Shown here: piece by piece, positions 51,956-61,072 of the stretch | How positions within the stretch are numbered: position 1 is the stretch's first letter | Layout: each line of letters begins with the position of its first letter | Source of the DNA: Aminobacter sp. J41 | GTDB taxonomy: Bacteria; Pseudomonadota; Alphaproteobacteria; Rhizobiales; Rhizobiaceae | Assembly (NCBI RefSeq): GCF_000526635.1 | Contig: NZ_JAGL01000014.1 | Location: forward strand, 32,137-96,136 | Reading direction: 5' to 3' | DNA: 64,000 nucleotides | Notes under the pieces: generated by a model | What the model saw: only the letters and a program-made list of their open reading frames with translations | Told to the model about the DNA's origin: nothing | The model's database searches: none | Made by a program: the position numbers and the translations under genes

Positions 51956-52174
51956 CTAGTCCTCCGGAAGCCGGTTGCCGGCATGATCCTGGCGCTGCTC
52001 GTTGCGGATCTGCGCACCGTCCAGGCCCCGCTCGTCATTGTGCTGCGCCTTGTCGCGATTGGAGAGGATGTCGTTCTCGCCAACGAGGTCGCGCGGAAGC
52101 TCCGAGTTGGCGCCGCTGCCGTCGCCCTTGCCCTGCGCGCCCGCGCCGATCTTCTTCTTGCTTGCATTGGCCAT
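51956..52174 (-). CDS. Small hydrophilic protein, rhizobial stress-type
   Basis: This 72-aa Cys-free, strongly polar and Gly-rich protein starts MANASKKKIGAGAQGKGDGSG and contains VGENDILSNRDKAQHNDERGLD. Proteins of this form occur widely in Rhizobiales as unnamed hypothetical genes. Likely intrinsically disordered. It is one of three small genes in a row on the same strand. AGGAGATC precedes the ATG. Confidence 0.8.
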   Translation of the reverse strand: MANASKKKIGAGAQGKGDGSGANSELPRDLVGENDILSNRDKAQHNDERGLDGAQIRNEQRQDHAGNRLPED

Positions 52175-52194
52175 GATGATCTCCTTCGCGCCGG

Positions 52195-52389
52195 TCAGCC
52201 GCCCTTCTGCCGCGGATTGTGGGTGTGGTGGCTGTCCTTCTCGCCTCCGCCGCCCGAAACTTTGCTGGTGCGGCGTTCGTCACTGTCGGCGGGTGGCTTG
52301 TTGATCTCGAGCGGCGCCTTGGCGTTTTCGTGCGAGGCGCCGGGGCCGCCCTGGCGGATGGTGTTGGGATGCTTGGTCGAGGTGGACAT
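52195..52389 (-). CDS. Small disordered hydrophilic protein
   Basis: This 64-aa protein (MSTSTKHPNTIRQGGPGASH...) is rich in His, Gly, Pro, Ser and Lys, ending HHTHNPRQKGG. No domain is recognised. It lies between the two other small genes, 2 bp from the next one upstream, which supports a real operon of small disordered proteins. Confidence 0.65.
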   Translation of the reverse strand: MSTSTKHPNTIRQGGPGASHENAKAPLEINKPPADSDERRTSKVSGGGGEKDSHHTHNPRQKGG

Positions 52390-52391
52390 GT

Positions 52392-52577
52392 TCAACGATC
52401 CTGCTGATGGCCCTGATGGGTGGTGTTGACCTTCGAGTTGCCCTGCTGGCCCTGCCGGTCAGGGTTGTCGGCGCCGTGGGTGCCATGCTGCCGCGTATCG
52501 GCTGCAACAGTGCGGTGTTCGCCCGGGCCTTTCGTGCTCTGGTTCTTGCCGGGGACTGGCGGCATCTTGCTGGACAT
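52392..52577 (-). CDS. Small disordered Gln/His/Gly-rich protein
   Basis: This 61-aa protein (MSSKMPPVPGKNQSTKGPGE...) ends NTTHQGHQQDR. Composition is hydrophilic and low complexity. GGGAGATTCC precedes ATG 52577; longer in-frame extensions have artefact-like composition. It is the first gene of the three-gene set. Confidence 0.65.
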   Translation of the reverse strand: MSSKMPPVPGKNQSTKGPGEHRTVAADTRQHGTHGADNPDRQGQQGNSKVNTTHQGHQQDR

Positions 52578-52686
52578 TGGAATCTCCCTTTCTGGTTGGA
52601 ACCCAACCGTCCTGTCCGTGCGATGTTCCCGGAACAACGCAGTTCCACTGGGGTTCGGCAGCAGTGTTGATCGTGCGGGAGTGAGC

Positions 52687-53973
52687 ATGAAGATCCTGGT
52701 GAACGGCGCCGCGGGCCTGATCGGCAGCGCGGTCTGCGCGCGGCTGGCGCGCGACGGCCACGACGTCGTCGCGGCGGTGAGACATGAAGGCGACCGCCGG
52801 CCGCCGGGCTCAACCGCCGTCGTCGTCGCCGAGATGGGCAGCACTCTGGCGGGCCGCTGGGCCGAGCTGCTTCAGGGCGTGGACGTCGTCGTCAATTGCG
52901 CCGGCACTTTTCAGGACAGCGCCCGCGACAGCACCAGCGCCGTACACGTCACAGGCGCCGACCAGCTGTTTTCGGCCTGCGAAGACGTCGGCGTGCGGCG
53001 CGTCATCCATTTCTCCGCGATCGGCGTCGACAGGGAAACACCATCCGCATTTTCCGCGACCAAGCGGGAGGGCGACGAGAACCTCAAGCGGCGCAATCTC
53101 GACTGGGTGATCCTGCGGCCATCGGTGGTGCTCGGCCGCGGCGTTTACGGCGCGAGCGCGCTGTTTCGCGGCCTTGCCGCCCTGCCGCGGCTGCCCTTGA
53201 TGCAGGGCACCGGCGAGCTGCAGGTCGTGCAGCTCGATGACGTCGCCGAAACCGTGGCGCGGCTGGTGGCGCAGGACGCACCGGCGAAGCAGGAAATCGA
53301 ACTCGTCGGGCCGGAGCGCCTGTCTTTCGCAGGCGTCATAGCCGAATACCGCCGCTGGCTCGGCTGGAAGCCGGCCAGAACCTTCGCCGCGCCGCGCTTT
53401 CTCGAAACCTTGCTCTACAAGCTGGGCGATGCGGCTGGCTGGCTCGGCTGGCGTCCGGCGGTGCGCTCGACCGCTTCGCGCGAGATTGGCCGCGGCGCCG
53501 TCGGCGACGGCACTGCCTGGCGCAACGCAACCGGCATTGAACCCGTTTCGCTGCGCGCGGCGCTCGCCGCCCAGCCTGCGACGGTGCAGGAGCGCTGGTT
53601 CGCGCGGCTCTTCCTGCTCAAGCCCGTCATCTTCGTGGTGCTCGCGGCGTTCTGGCTGGCAACCGGCATCATCTCGCTCACGGTGGGCTACGACATCGGC
53701 GTCGGGCTGATGCTGGCGGGCGGCGCCGGGATCCTTGCCGGCCCGAGCGTCGTTGCCGGCGCGCTTGCCGACATCGTCATCGGGCTATCGATCAGTTTCA
53801 GGCGCACGACGCGGCTTGGCCTTTGGGGGGCAATCCTTCTGTCGCTGTTCTACGCGGTCGCCGGTACGCTCATCCTGCCGGAGCTTTGGAAGGAACCGCT
53901 CGGACCGCTCCTCAAGATCTGGCCGATCCTCGTGCTCCATTTCGTGGCACTCGGGATTCTGGAGGAGCGCTGA
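52687..53973 (+). CDS. SDR-type NAD(P)-binding protein fused to a membrane domain
   Basis: In this 428-aa protein residues 1-290 form an atypical (extended) SDR/NmrA-like Rossmann domain: nucleotide loop MKILVNGAAGLIGSAV, VVNCAGTFQDSARDSTSAVH, VIHFSAIGVD, and RPSVVLGRG. Residues about 310-428 are hydrophobic with four TM helices (DoxX-like). ATG 52687 follows GCGGGAGTGAGC. Its stop overlaps the ATG of the next gene by one base (TGATG). Such proteins are widespread but uncharacterised; a redox role at the inner membrane is inferred. Confidence 0.85.
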   Translation: MKILVNGAAGLIGSAVCARLARDGHDVVAAVRHEGDRRPPGSTAVVVAEMGSTLAGRWAELLQGVDVVVNCAGTFQDSARDSTSAVHVTGADQLFSACEDVGVRRVIHFSAIGVDRETPSAFSATKREGDENLKRRNLDWVILRPSVVLGRGVYGASALFRGLAALPRLPLMQGTGELQVVQLDDVAETVARLVAQDAPAKQEIELVGPERLSFAGVIAEYRRWLGWKPARTFAAPRFLETLLYKLGDAAGWLGWRPAVRSTASREIGRGAVGDGTAWRNATGIEPVSLRAALAAQPATVQERWFARLFLLKPVIFVVLAAFWLATGIISLTVGYDIGVGLMLAGGAGILAGPSVVAGALADIVIGLSISFRRTTRLGLWGAILLSLFYAVAGTLILPELWKEPLGPLLKIWPILVLHFVALGILEER

Positions 53974-54446
53974 TGCTTTATTTCTTCCTGAAATTCCTGC
54001 ACATCATCGGCGCCGCGGTGCTGCTCGGCACCGGGGCGGGTATTGCCTTCTTCATGCTGGTCGCCCACCGCACGGGCAATCCGCCGGTCATTGCCGGTGT
54101 TGCCCGTATCGTCGTGATCGCCGACTTCCTGTTTACGGCCACGGCCGTGGTCGTTCAGCCGATCACCGGCCTCCTCCTCGTCTGGCACCTCGGCTACTGG
54201 CTCACCGACCACTGGATCATCCTGTCGATCGCCCTCTACATCATCACCGGCATGTTCTGGCTGCCGGTGGTCTGGATGCAGATGGAGATGCGGCGCCTGG
54301 CGGAAGCTGCCGTCGCCTCGGGCTCCCCGCTTCCCGAGCGCTACCATTTCCTGTTCAGGCTGTGGTTTGCCTTCGGCTTCCCCGCCTTCGCCGCCGTGCT
54401 GGGCATCTTCTGGCTGATGATCCAGCGCCCGGCGGAGATCTGGTGA
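53973..54446 (+). CDS. DUF2269-like integral membrane protein
   Basis: This 157-aa protein has four TM segments (MLYFFLKFLHIIGAAVLLGTGAGIAFFMLVAHRT, VVVQPITGLLLVW, ALYIITGMFWLPVVWMQMEMR, FGFPAFAAVLGIFWLMI) with the FLKFLHIIG start typical of DUF2269. It is coupled to the SDR-membrane gene by TGATG. Probable membrane partner of that protein; function unknown. Confidence 0.8.
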   Translation: MLYFFLKFLHIIGAAVLLGTGAGIAFFMLVAHRTGNPPVIAGVARIVVIADFLFTATAVVVQPITGLLLVWHLGYWLTDHWIILSIALYIITGMFWLPVVWMQMEMRRLAEAAVASGSPLPERYHFLFRLWFAFGFPAFAAVLGIFWLMIQRPAEIW

Positions 54447-54449
54447 GGG

Positions 54450-55844
54450 CTAGCGGCTAGTCCCTGCCGCCGCACCGGCCAGATAGCCAAGGGCGATGGC
54501 GGTGAGGAGGCCGTTGCCGGAGAGGTAGCCGGAGACGTCCGGGCCCGAGACGCCGCAGGCGGCACCGCCGGTGGCGAAGAGGTTGGGGAAGGGGAAAGCG
54601 TCGAGGTCGAGGACGCGGGCGGTTTCGTCGACGACGAGGCCACCTTGCGTGTGGAACAGCGCGCCGGTGACCTTCACCGCGTAGAAGGGAGCGACAAGGG
54701 CCGCTTTGGTGGTGAAGTCGCGGCCGAAGGGGTCGGCAGTCGCCCCGCATTGCATCTCGCCAACGGCAGAAAGGGCGGCTTCCAGCTTGTCGGGGTGGAC
54801 CGAGATGGCAGAGGCCAGCGCGCGGGCGTCCGGCGCGGTGCGGATCGCGCCCGCCTCAAACGCTTCGCGATAATCCGGGAAGTTGAGCGCGAAGTCGTGG
54901 ATACGCCGGTCGTAGACGTTCCAGGCAAAGCCGCCGGGCTGGGCGAGCACGTTCACCGCCTGCTCGGAATAGCCGCCATGCTCGTTGGAGAAGCGCTCGC
55001 CACTGGCGTTCACCTGAATGCCGCCCTCCATCATCACCGCCCAGGTGATGAGGATCTGCTGGGGAAAGGCGAGCGAACCGTGGCCCTGATAGCCGGAGAG
55101 GTGGCGCAGCTCCGCCCCCAGCTGCTCACCCCACAGCACCGCGTCGCCCCGGTTGCCGGCATGGCCGTGATAGACGGCATTCGCCATTTCCGGGATATGC
55201 TGCTTCACGAGGTCCGGATTGCCGCCATAGCCATTGCAGGCAAGCACCAGCGCCTTGCAGGCAAGGTGTTCCTCGCCGCCATCGGCGCGGGCAATCCGGC
55301 AGCCGACGATCTTTTTGTCGTCGGCGAACAGACCGGTCACATGCGCGCCCGTGGCGACCATGATGTCGGCGGCATCCGCCGCCGCGGCAAGCCGCTGCAG
55401 CAGCGCGGCACCCGTACGCTCAGGCACGGCATGCATGCGGTGGCGGCTGTGACCGGGGTAGAGAAAATCGTCGAGCACCAGCCATTCGAGGCCGTGGCTG
55501 TCGGCGAGCCATTCGAGCGCCGGGCCGATTGCCTTGCTCACCGTTGCCGCGAGCGCAGCATCGCCGGTTCCGTGGTTCTTGGCGGCGATGTCGGCGGCAA
55601 AAAGCTCCGGCGTGTCGTCAGCGATACCGATCGCGCGCTGGAAGCGCGTAGCGGGCGCCGGCACGAAGCCGGACGACATCGAGGTCGAGCCGGTCGGCTT
55701 TGCGTCACGCTCCAGCACCAGCACCTCGGCGCCGGTTTCAGCCGCGCGCAGGGCCGCGACCAGCCCGGCCGCACCCGCGCCGATGATGGCGACGTCGATC
55801 TCGACGTCGGCGCGCATCGCGGAAGCCGGCAGGATCTCGCTCAT
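54450..55844 (-). CDS. FAD-dependent oxidoreductase (fumarate reductase/ketosteroid dehydrogenase type)
   Basis: This 464-aa soluble flavoprotein has an N-terminal FAD loop (IDVAIIGAGAAGLVAALRAAETGAEVLVLER) and STSMSSGFVPAP (substrate-loop Ser/Gly region). Also seen are ALVLACNGYGGN and the C-terminal FAD block LFATGGAACGVSGPDVSGYLSGNGLLTAIALGYLAG, as in the FAD_binding_2 family. It would reduce or oxidise a carbon-carbon double bond next to a carbonyl. It ends the large operon and overlaps the preceding gene by 4 nt. Substrate unknown; it fits a pathway with an unsaturated dicarboxylate or imide. Confidence 0.88.
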   Translation of the reverse strand: MSEILPASAMRADVEIDVAIIGAGAAGLVAALRAAETGAEVLVLERDAKPTGSTSMSSGFVPAPATRFQRAIGIADDTPELFAADIAAKNHGTGDAALAATVSKAIGPALEWLADSHGLEWLVLDDFLYPGHSRHRMHAVPERTGAALLQRLAAAADAADIMVATGAHVTGLFADDKKIVGCRIARADGGEEHLACKALVLACNGYGGNPDLVKQHIPEMANAVYHGHAGNRGDAVLWGEQLGAELRHLSGYQGHGSLAFPQQILITWAVMMEGGIQVNASGERFSNEHGGYSEQAVNVLAQPGGFAWNVYDRRIHDFALNFPDYREAFEAGAIRTAPDARALASAISVHPDKLEAALSAVGEMQCGATADPFGRDFTTKAALVAPFYAVKVTGALFHTQGGLVVDETARVLDLDAFPFPNLFATGGAACGVSGPDVSGYLSGNGLLTAIALGYLAGAAAGTSR

Positions 55845-56452
55845 GCTGCAACCATTCCGATCGCGTCGGCGATGGTGACGACTTTGGTAATCGACGACAG
55901 GTCCTGCAGCGCCGCCTCATGCGTGCGGTGCGAGAAGGCGGCGCAGCCATCCTCCAGCACGAAGGTCCTGAAGTCGCGCACATGCGCGTCGCGCACGGTC
56001 GAGGCGACACCCCCATTGGTGACGATGCCGCAGACGAACAACGTCTCGATCCCCGCCTTCTTCAGCACGAATTCGAGCCGCGACTGGAAGAAGGCCGAAT
56101 AGGCGACTTTTTCGACGTAGAAGTCGGCGGGTTGCAAAAGGTCTACCAGCTGGTGGCCCCAGGCGCCGGGCTGGAAGTCGCCCTTTTTGAGGAACGGCCG
56201 CAGCTCTTTCAGATGCGGCGAGATCAGCGGCTCGCCGCCGCGCCCCGGCACCAGCGTGAACTGGGTCGAGACGACATAGCCCCCCTTTGCCCTGAGGGCG
56301 TCAGCCAGCGGCTTCACCTTCTGCGGCAGCGCGGCAATCGCCTCCGCCGTCTGGCCGGCACGGCCATAGGCGCCCTTGGGGTCGAGAAAATCGTTCTGCA
56401 GGTCGACGATCAGCAGCGCGGTTTTCATGGGGTCGATGGCGGCGTGGCTCAT
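55841..56452 (-). CDS. Isochorismatase-fold hydrolase with Gly in place of the catalytic Cys
   Basis: This 203-aa protein of the isochorismatase/cysteine-hydrolase superfamily has the Asp (LIVDLQNDF) and Lys (VEKVAYSAF) of the triad in place. The nucleophile position, Cys in the usual G-x-x-T-x-x-C-V motif, is Gly (VCGIVTNGGVASTVRDA). Nicotinamidases, carbamoylsarcosine and biuret hydrolases need the Cys; true isochorismatases lack it. So it may hydrolyse a vinyl-ether/enol substrate or act through another residue. It overlaps both neighbours by 4 nt in the large operon. Confidence 0.88.
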   Translation of the reverse strand: MSHAAIDPMKTALLIVDLQNDFLDPKGAYGRAGQTAEAIAALPQKVKPLADALRAKGGYVVSTQFTLVPGRGGEPLISPHLKELRPFLKKGDFQPGAWGHQLVDLLQPADFYVEKVAYSAFFQSRLEFVLKKAGIETLFVCGIVTNGGVASTVRDAHVRDFRTFVLEDGCAAFSHRTHEAALQDLSSITKVVTIADAIGMVAA

Positions 56453-58506
56453 GCGGCGCTCCGCGAGATGATGAGATTGCCGAAGGCATCGACGCGCCCC
56501 TCAAGGCCCGGATCGACGAAGATGGTGGTGTCTGCCTGTTCGAGGATTGCCGGGCCCTTCACCGTGGCGCCGACGCCGAGTTCGAGGCGGTCGTAAATTG
56601 GCGTGTCGTGCCACTTGCCGTCGGCAAAGACCTTTCGCGTGCCGGTCTGGCATTCGTCAGCGGTCTTGCTCGTGCCTGGCGCGAACGAGCTCATGTCGAA
56701 CTGCGGCCGGCGGCCGACCACGGCCACGCGATAGTTCATCACGCGCATCGGGATGCCGTCGAGCAGGCGGCCAAAGGCTTCGAGATAGGCCGCGTTGAAG
56801 GCCGCGCGGATCGCGTCGGTGGTGAGGCCGCCCTCGCCGATCTCCAGCGGCACCGAGACCGTGTGCGTCTGGCCGAGATAGAGCATGTCGAGCTCGTAGA
56901 TACGGTCGACGCGCTCGAAGGCGACGCCCGCCTGGTCGAGCAACGCCGCCGTCTCGCCGGCAACGCGCACCATCTCCTCGCCAAGCGAGGCGGCATCGAT
57001 GCCATCGAGCAGGCGGTTGACCGTCTGCACGCGGTCGTGGCGCATGTCGGCGACCACGCAGCCGAGCGCCGAGGTTACGCCCGGGAAGCGCGGCACCAGC
57101 GCGGATTTGAGGCCGACTTCCTTGATGAGCGCGCCGGTGTGCAGCGCGCCGCCGCCGCCGAACGGCATGGCCGCGAAGGTTGCCGGATCATGGCCGCGCT
57201 CGATGGAGACGAGGCGAATGGCGCCCGCCATCTTGGCGTTGGCGATCTTGAGAATGGCTTCCGCCGCATCCTCGACGCTGAGGCCGAGCGGGTCGGCGAT
57301 ATGCCTTGCGACAGCCGCGCGCGCTGCCTCGACATCGAGGCGCGCGAGCTTGCCGCCGATCGGGCGCTCTGCGTTGATGCGGCCAAGCACGACATTGGCG
57401 TCGGTGACGGTCGGGCGGTCATTGCCGAGGCCGTAGCACACGGGGCCCGGATCGGAGCCGGCGGATTCGGGTCCGACCTGCAGGATGCCGCCATTGTCGA
57501 TGCGGGCGATCGAGCCGCCGCCCGCGCCGATGGTGGAGATCTCGATCATCGGCGTGCGCACGACGAGGCCGAAGTCGATCGCCGTCTGCGCGGCGAGCGC
57601 GCTTTCGCCGTTCGCCACCAGCGAGACGTCGAACGAGGTGCCGCCCATGTCGCAGGTGATGATGTTGGGAAAGCCGGCGGCCTTGGCGATCGCCTGGCCA
57701 GCCATCACGCCGGCGGCAGGGCCGGAGAGCGCGGTGCGGACCGGGAAGCGCTTGGCGGTGTCGATCGACATGACGCCGCCATTCGACTGCACGATGAGGA
57801 TATCGCCCGCAAAGCCGCGCTCCTTCAGCGTCTTTTCGAGCCGGTCGAGATAGGAGGAGACGACGGGCTGCAGATAGGCGTTGAGGGCCGCGGTCGAAAG
57901 CCGTTCGAACTCGCGGATTTCCGGCACGATCTCGGTTGCGGCAGTGACATAGCCATTCGGCCAGACGGCGCGCACCGTCTCGACCGCGCGGCGCTCGTTG
58001 GCGTCGTTGGCGTAGCCGTTGACGAAGAAGACGCAGACGGACTCGCAGCCGGCCGCCAGCAGCTGCTCGGCCTGGACGCGTACCTCATCGTCATTGACGG
58101 CAACGCGCACCGTGCCGTCGGCCAGCACGCGCTCATCGACCTCCAGCCGGTGCTCGCGGCTGATGACGGGCGTGTACTGGCCCCACAGGCCCCAGGTCGT
58201 CGGGCGGTCGCGCCGGCGCATCTCGATCACGTCGCGAAAACCCTTCGTCGTGATGATGCCGGTACGCGAGCCCTTGCGCTCGAGCAGCGCGTTGGTGCCG
58301 ACCGTGGTGCCGTGCACGACGGTGGCGATTTCGGAAAAGTCGGGGACGATGCGGGCGATGCCCTCGGCAAAGCCCTTCGACTGGTCGCCGCGGGTGGAGG
58401 GGATCTTGGTCGTCTGAACCTTACGGTCGATCTGGTCGTAGACGAAGATGTCGGTGAACGTTCCGCCGACATCCACGCCGATCACATAGCGCTTCGCAGC
58501 CATCAC
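56449..58506 (-). CDS. hyuA: Hydantoinase/oxoprolinase-family subunit A
   Basis: In this 685-aa HyuA-type ATPase subunit are seen the ATP loop VIGVDVGGTFTDIFVYD, VVHGTTVGTNALLERKGSRTGIITTKGFRDVIEM and ITCDMGGTSFDVSLV. It differs clearly from the HyuA at 20355 (about RPTTWGLWGQYTPVISREHR here), so it belongs to another subgroup. Together with HyuB it should open a cyclic amide or imide, or carboxylate a ketone, at the expense of ATP. It overlaps its neighbours by 4 nt. Confidence 0.92.
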   Translation of the reverse strand: MMAAKRYVIGVDVGGTFTDIFVYDQIDRKVQTTKIPSTRGDQSKGFAEGIARIVPDFSEIATVVHGTTVGTNALLERKGSRTGIITTKGFRDVIEMRRRDRPTTWGLWGQYTPVISREHRLEVDERVLADGTVRVAVNDDEVRVQAEQLLAAGCESVCVFFVNGYANDANERRAVETVRAVWPNGYVTAATEIVPEIREFERLSTAALNAYLQPVVSSYLDRLEKTLKERGFAGDILIVQSNGGVMSIDTAKRFPVRTALSGPAAGVMAGQAIAKAAGFPNIITCDMGGTSFDVSLVANGESALAAQTAIDFGLVVRTPMIEISTIGAGGGSIARIDNGGILQVGPESAGSDPGPVCYGLGNDRPTVTDANVVLGRINAERPIGGKLARLDVEAARAAVARHIADPLGLSVEDAAEAILKIANAKMAGAIRLVSIERGHDPATFAAMPFGGGGALHTGALIKEVGLKSALVPRFPGVTSALGCVVADMRHDRVQTVNRLLDGIDAASLGEEMVRVAGETAALLDQAGVAFERVDRIYELDMLYLGQTHTVSVPLEIGEGGLTTDAIRAAFNAAYLEAFGRLLDGIPMRVMNYRVAVVGRRPQFDMSSFAPGTSKTADECQTGTRKVFADGKWHDTPIYDRLELGVGATVKGPAILEQADTTIFVDPGLEGRVDAFGNLIISRSAA

Positions 58507-60200
58507 GCGGCATCCTTGCTGCTGGTCTTGACGGGGTGGTTGTAGGTCTCGGCCGCGGCCTCGGGCGTGACGAAGCCGAGCGCGACGTCGCGTTCGATCA
58601 GCGCCGGATCGCGCTCATCGACGTTGCCATAGCCGCCGCCACCGGGGGTTTCGAGCCGCACGCGCTGGCCGCGCTTCAGCTTGATTCCGACCATTTTCGA
58701 CGCCATCGGCGGGCTGTGTTCGCCATCGTCCTGCTGGTAGGTGAAGCGGTTGAGGACGGCATCCTTGCCGCCGGCGACGCCCTTGGGCGCGAAGCGGCCG
58801 CGCTCGCCGAACAGGAAGACGTCCGCTTCCTCTTCCAGAAGCTCGATCTCGTAGATCGCGCCAAGGCCGCCACGGTGGCGTCCCGCGCCGCCGCTGTCAG
58901 GCCGCAGCGCCCACTGCGTGAACATGACCGGGTAGGCGGCCTCGAGGATTTCCAGCGGCGGGATGGTCGCGGTCGAGATCGGAGCGTTGCCGTGATTGAG
59001 GCCGTCGCCCTCCGGATGCCCGCCATGGCCGCCGCCGAAGAAGGAGAACATCACCCAGCGCTTGCGGTCCGGACCGCGATAGCCGGCCAGCGACAGCGCG
59101 TTGATGGTCCCGTACGCGCAGCCATTGGCGCGCTCGGGCGCGATCTTGGCGATCGCCTGGAAGACGACGTCGATCAGGCGCAGGATCGTTTCGGTATAGC
59201 CGCCCACCGGCTTCGGCGCGGTGACGGAGAGAAGACTGTCCTCAGGGATGATGAACTCGACCGGTTCGAGCACGCCGGCATTGGCCGGCACGTCGCCGAA
59301 GACGTGTTTCAGCGCGACGTAGCAGGAGGCGATGGTCGTCGCCCGCGAAATGTTGACCGGACCGGCGCAGGCGGGCGAGGAGCGCGAAAAGTCCATCACC
59401 ATGCGCCCGTTCTCGATGGTGAGGTCGAGCGCGATGGTGAGCGGCTGGTCGACCACGCCGTCATTGTCGAGATAATCCTCCGCCGAGACGGTGCCCTTGG
59501 GCAGCCGCTCGATCTCGGCGCGCATCAGCATCGCCGCGCGGTCCTTGAGCTCGCCAAGCGCAGCCGCGACCGTCTCGTCGCCATAGTCGGCGAGCAGCTC
59601 GTTCATGCGCTTGACGCCAAGGTCAAGCGCGTTGATCTGGCCGTTGAGGTCGCCGAACAGCGAGTTCGGCAGGCGCGAGTTGGCGGAGAGAATGTCGATG
59701 ACGTCCTGGCGCAGCTCGCCCCGGTCGAACAGCTTCACCGGCGGGATCAGCATGCCTTCCTGGAAGGACTCGGTCGCGACCGGGTTGTAGTTGCCGGGGA
59801 CGTTGCCGCCGACGTCGTGCCAGTGGCCGACAGAGACAAGGTAGCAGAACACCTTGCCGTCGCGGAACAGCGGCCGCACGAGGCGGAAGTCGGAAAGATG
59901 CGTGCCGCCGACATACGGATCGTTGAAGATCCAGACGTCGCCGTCCTTAGGCCCGCCGGACTTTGCAGCCTTCTCGATCACTGCCTTCACGGCAAAGGCC
60001 ATCACGCCGACGAAGATCGGCAGGCCGGACTTGCCCTGCACCAGCGTGTCGCCGGTGACCGCGTCGTAGATGCCATGCGATGCGTCATGCGCCTCGGCGA
60101 TGATCGGGTTGAAGGCGGAGCGGAACAGGGTCGCGTCCATCTCGTCGGCTATCTGTTCCAGACGGCCCTTGAGAATGGCGAGGAGGACGGGATCGATCAT
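58503..60200 (-). CDS. hyuB: Hydantoinase/oxoprolinase-family subunit B
   Basis: This 565-aa HyuB-type subunit has ADEMDATLFRSAFNPIIAEAHDASHGIYDAVTGDTLVQG, DGDVWIFNDPYVGGTHLSDFRLVRPLF and a C-terminal TPGGGGYGNVDERDPALI. ATG 60200 overlaps the lyase stop (ATGA). It forms the complex with the HyuA encoded next. Confidence 0.92.
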   Translation of the reverse strand: MIDPVLLAILKGRLEQIADEMDATLFRSAFNPIIAEAHDASHGIYDAVTGDTLVQGKSGLPIFVGVMAFAVKAVIEKAAKSGGPKDGDVWIFNDPYVGGTHLSDFRLVRPLFRDGKVFCYLVSVGHWHDVGGNVPGNYNPVATESFQEGMLIPPVKLFDRGELRQDVIDILSANSRLPNSLFGDLNGQINALDLGVKRMNELLADYGDETVAAALGELKDRAAMLMRAEIERLPKGTVSAEDYLDNDGVVDQPLTIALDLTIENGRMVMDFSRSSPACAGPVNISRATTIASCYVALKHVFGDVPANAGVLEPVEFIIPEDSLLSVTAPKPVGGYTETILRLIDVVFQAIAKIAPERANGCAYGTINALSLAGYRGPDRKRWVMFSFFGGGHGGHPEGDGLNHGNAPISTATIPPLEILEAAYPVMFTQWALRPDSGGAGRHRGGLGAIYEIELLEEEADVFLFGERGRFAPKGVAGGKDAVLNRFTYQQDDGEHSPPMASKMVGIKLKRGQRVRLETPGGGGYGNVDERDPALIERDVALGFVTPEAAAETYNHPVKTSSKDAA

Positions 60201-61072
60201 CGAGAGAACCTCTTCTCGTCGTAAGCGCTGCCGGTCTCAAGCAGCTCATTGGTGCCGACGATCTGGTTGATGCCGGCGAAGTCGAACATCTGGTTGCTGA
60301 AGGCCTGGTTGGAACCGGTCCGAAGCAGGCTTTCGAAATAGGCGCGGCTGGTATGGGCCACCGCGCGGGTGAGGCCGCCCGGGAAGATCACCAGCGAGTA
60401 GCCGATCTTTTCGAGGTCGCGCGCGTTCATCGGCGGGGTCTTGCCGCCCTCGACCATGTTGGCCATCAGCGGAACGGTCTTGCCCAGCGCGGCAACGATC
60501 TGTTCCATCTCCTCGACCGTGCGCGGCGCCTCGACGAACAGCATGTCCGCGCCAGCCTCGGCATAGGCGGCAGCGCGGTCGAGCGCGGCTTCAAAACCTT
60601 CGACGGCAATCGCGTCGGTGCGGGCGATGATGACGAAGTCGCCGCTGGCGCGGGCGTCGGTGGCGGCCTTGATCTTGCCGATCATCTCGCCGGTCGAAAC
60701 CAGGTTCTTGCCGTTGAGATGGCCGCAGCGCTTCGGCATCGTCTGGTCTTCGAGCTGGATCGCGGCAGCGCCCATCCGCTCGAAGGTGCGCACGGTGCGC
60801 TGGACGTTGAGCGCGTTGCCGAAGCCGGTGTCGCCGTCGACGATCAGCGGCAGCGTGACCCGGTCGCAGATCGCCGCGATGGTGTCGGCGACTTCCGTTG
60901 CGGTGACGAGCCCGATGTCGGGACGGCCGAAGCGGGTGTAGGCGAGCGATGCGCCGGACAGGTAGATGGCTTCCGCGCCCGCCTGAGAGGCGATCAGCGC
61001 CGACAGGCCGTCATAGACGCCCGGTGCGACGACGATCTCCCCGTTGCCGAGGCGCGCTTTGAGGCGCGTCAT
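60197..61072 (-). CDS. Isocitrate lyase/PEP mutase superfamily lyase (dimethylmalate or methylisocitrate lyase-like)
   Basis: This 291-aa TIM-barrel enzyme has the lyase catalytic loop Lys-Arg-Cys-Gly-His (PKRCGH; general KKCGH), DGDTGFGN (Mg site) and VIIARTDAIAVEGFEAALDRA. Such enzymes cleave a 2-hydroxy or 2-methyl-malate type acid to pyruvate or glyoxylate plus an acid; oxaloacetate decarboxylases are related but usually lack the Cys loop. Its partners are hydro-lyase subunits of DmdAB/LeuCD type, so (2R,3S)-2,3-dimethylmalate lyase or methylisocitrate-lyase chemistry is likely. Confidence 0.88.
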   Translation of the reverse strand: MTRLKARLGNGEIVVAPGVYDGLSALIASQAGAEAIYLSGASLAYTRFGRPDIGLVTATEVADTIAAICDRVTLPLIVDGDTGFGNALNVQRTVRTFERMGAAAIQLEDQTMPKRCGHLNGKNLVSTGEMIGKIKAATDARASGDFVIIARTDAIAVEGFEAALDRAAAYAEAGADMLFVEAPRTVEEMEQIVAALGKTVPLMANMVEGGKTPPMNARDLEKIGYSLVIFPGGLTRAVAHTSRAYFESLLRTGSNQAFSNQMFDFAGINQIVGTNELLETGSAYDEKRFSR

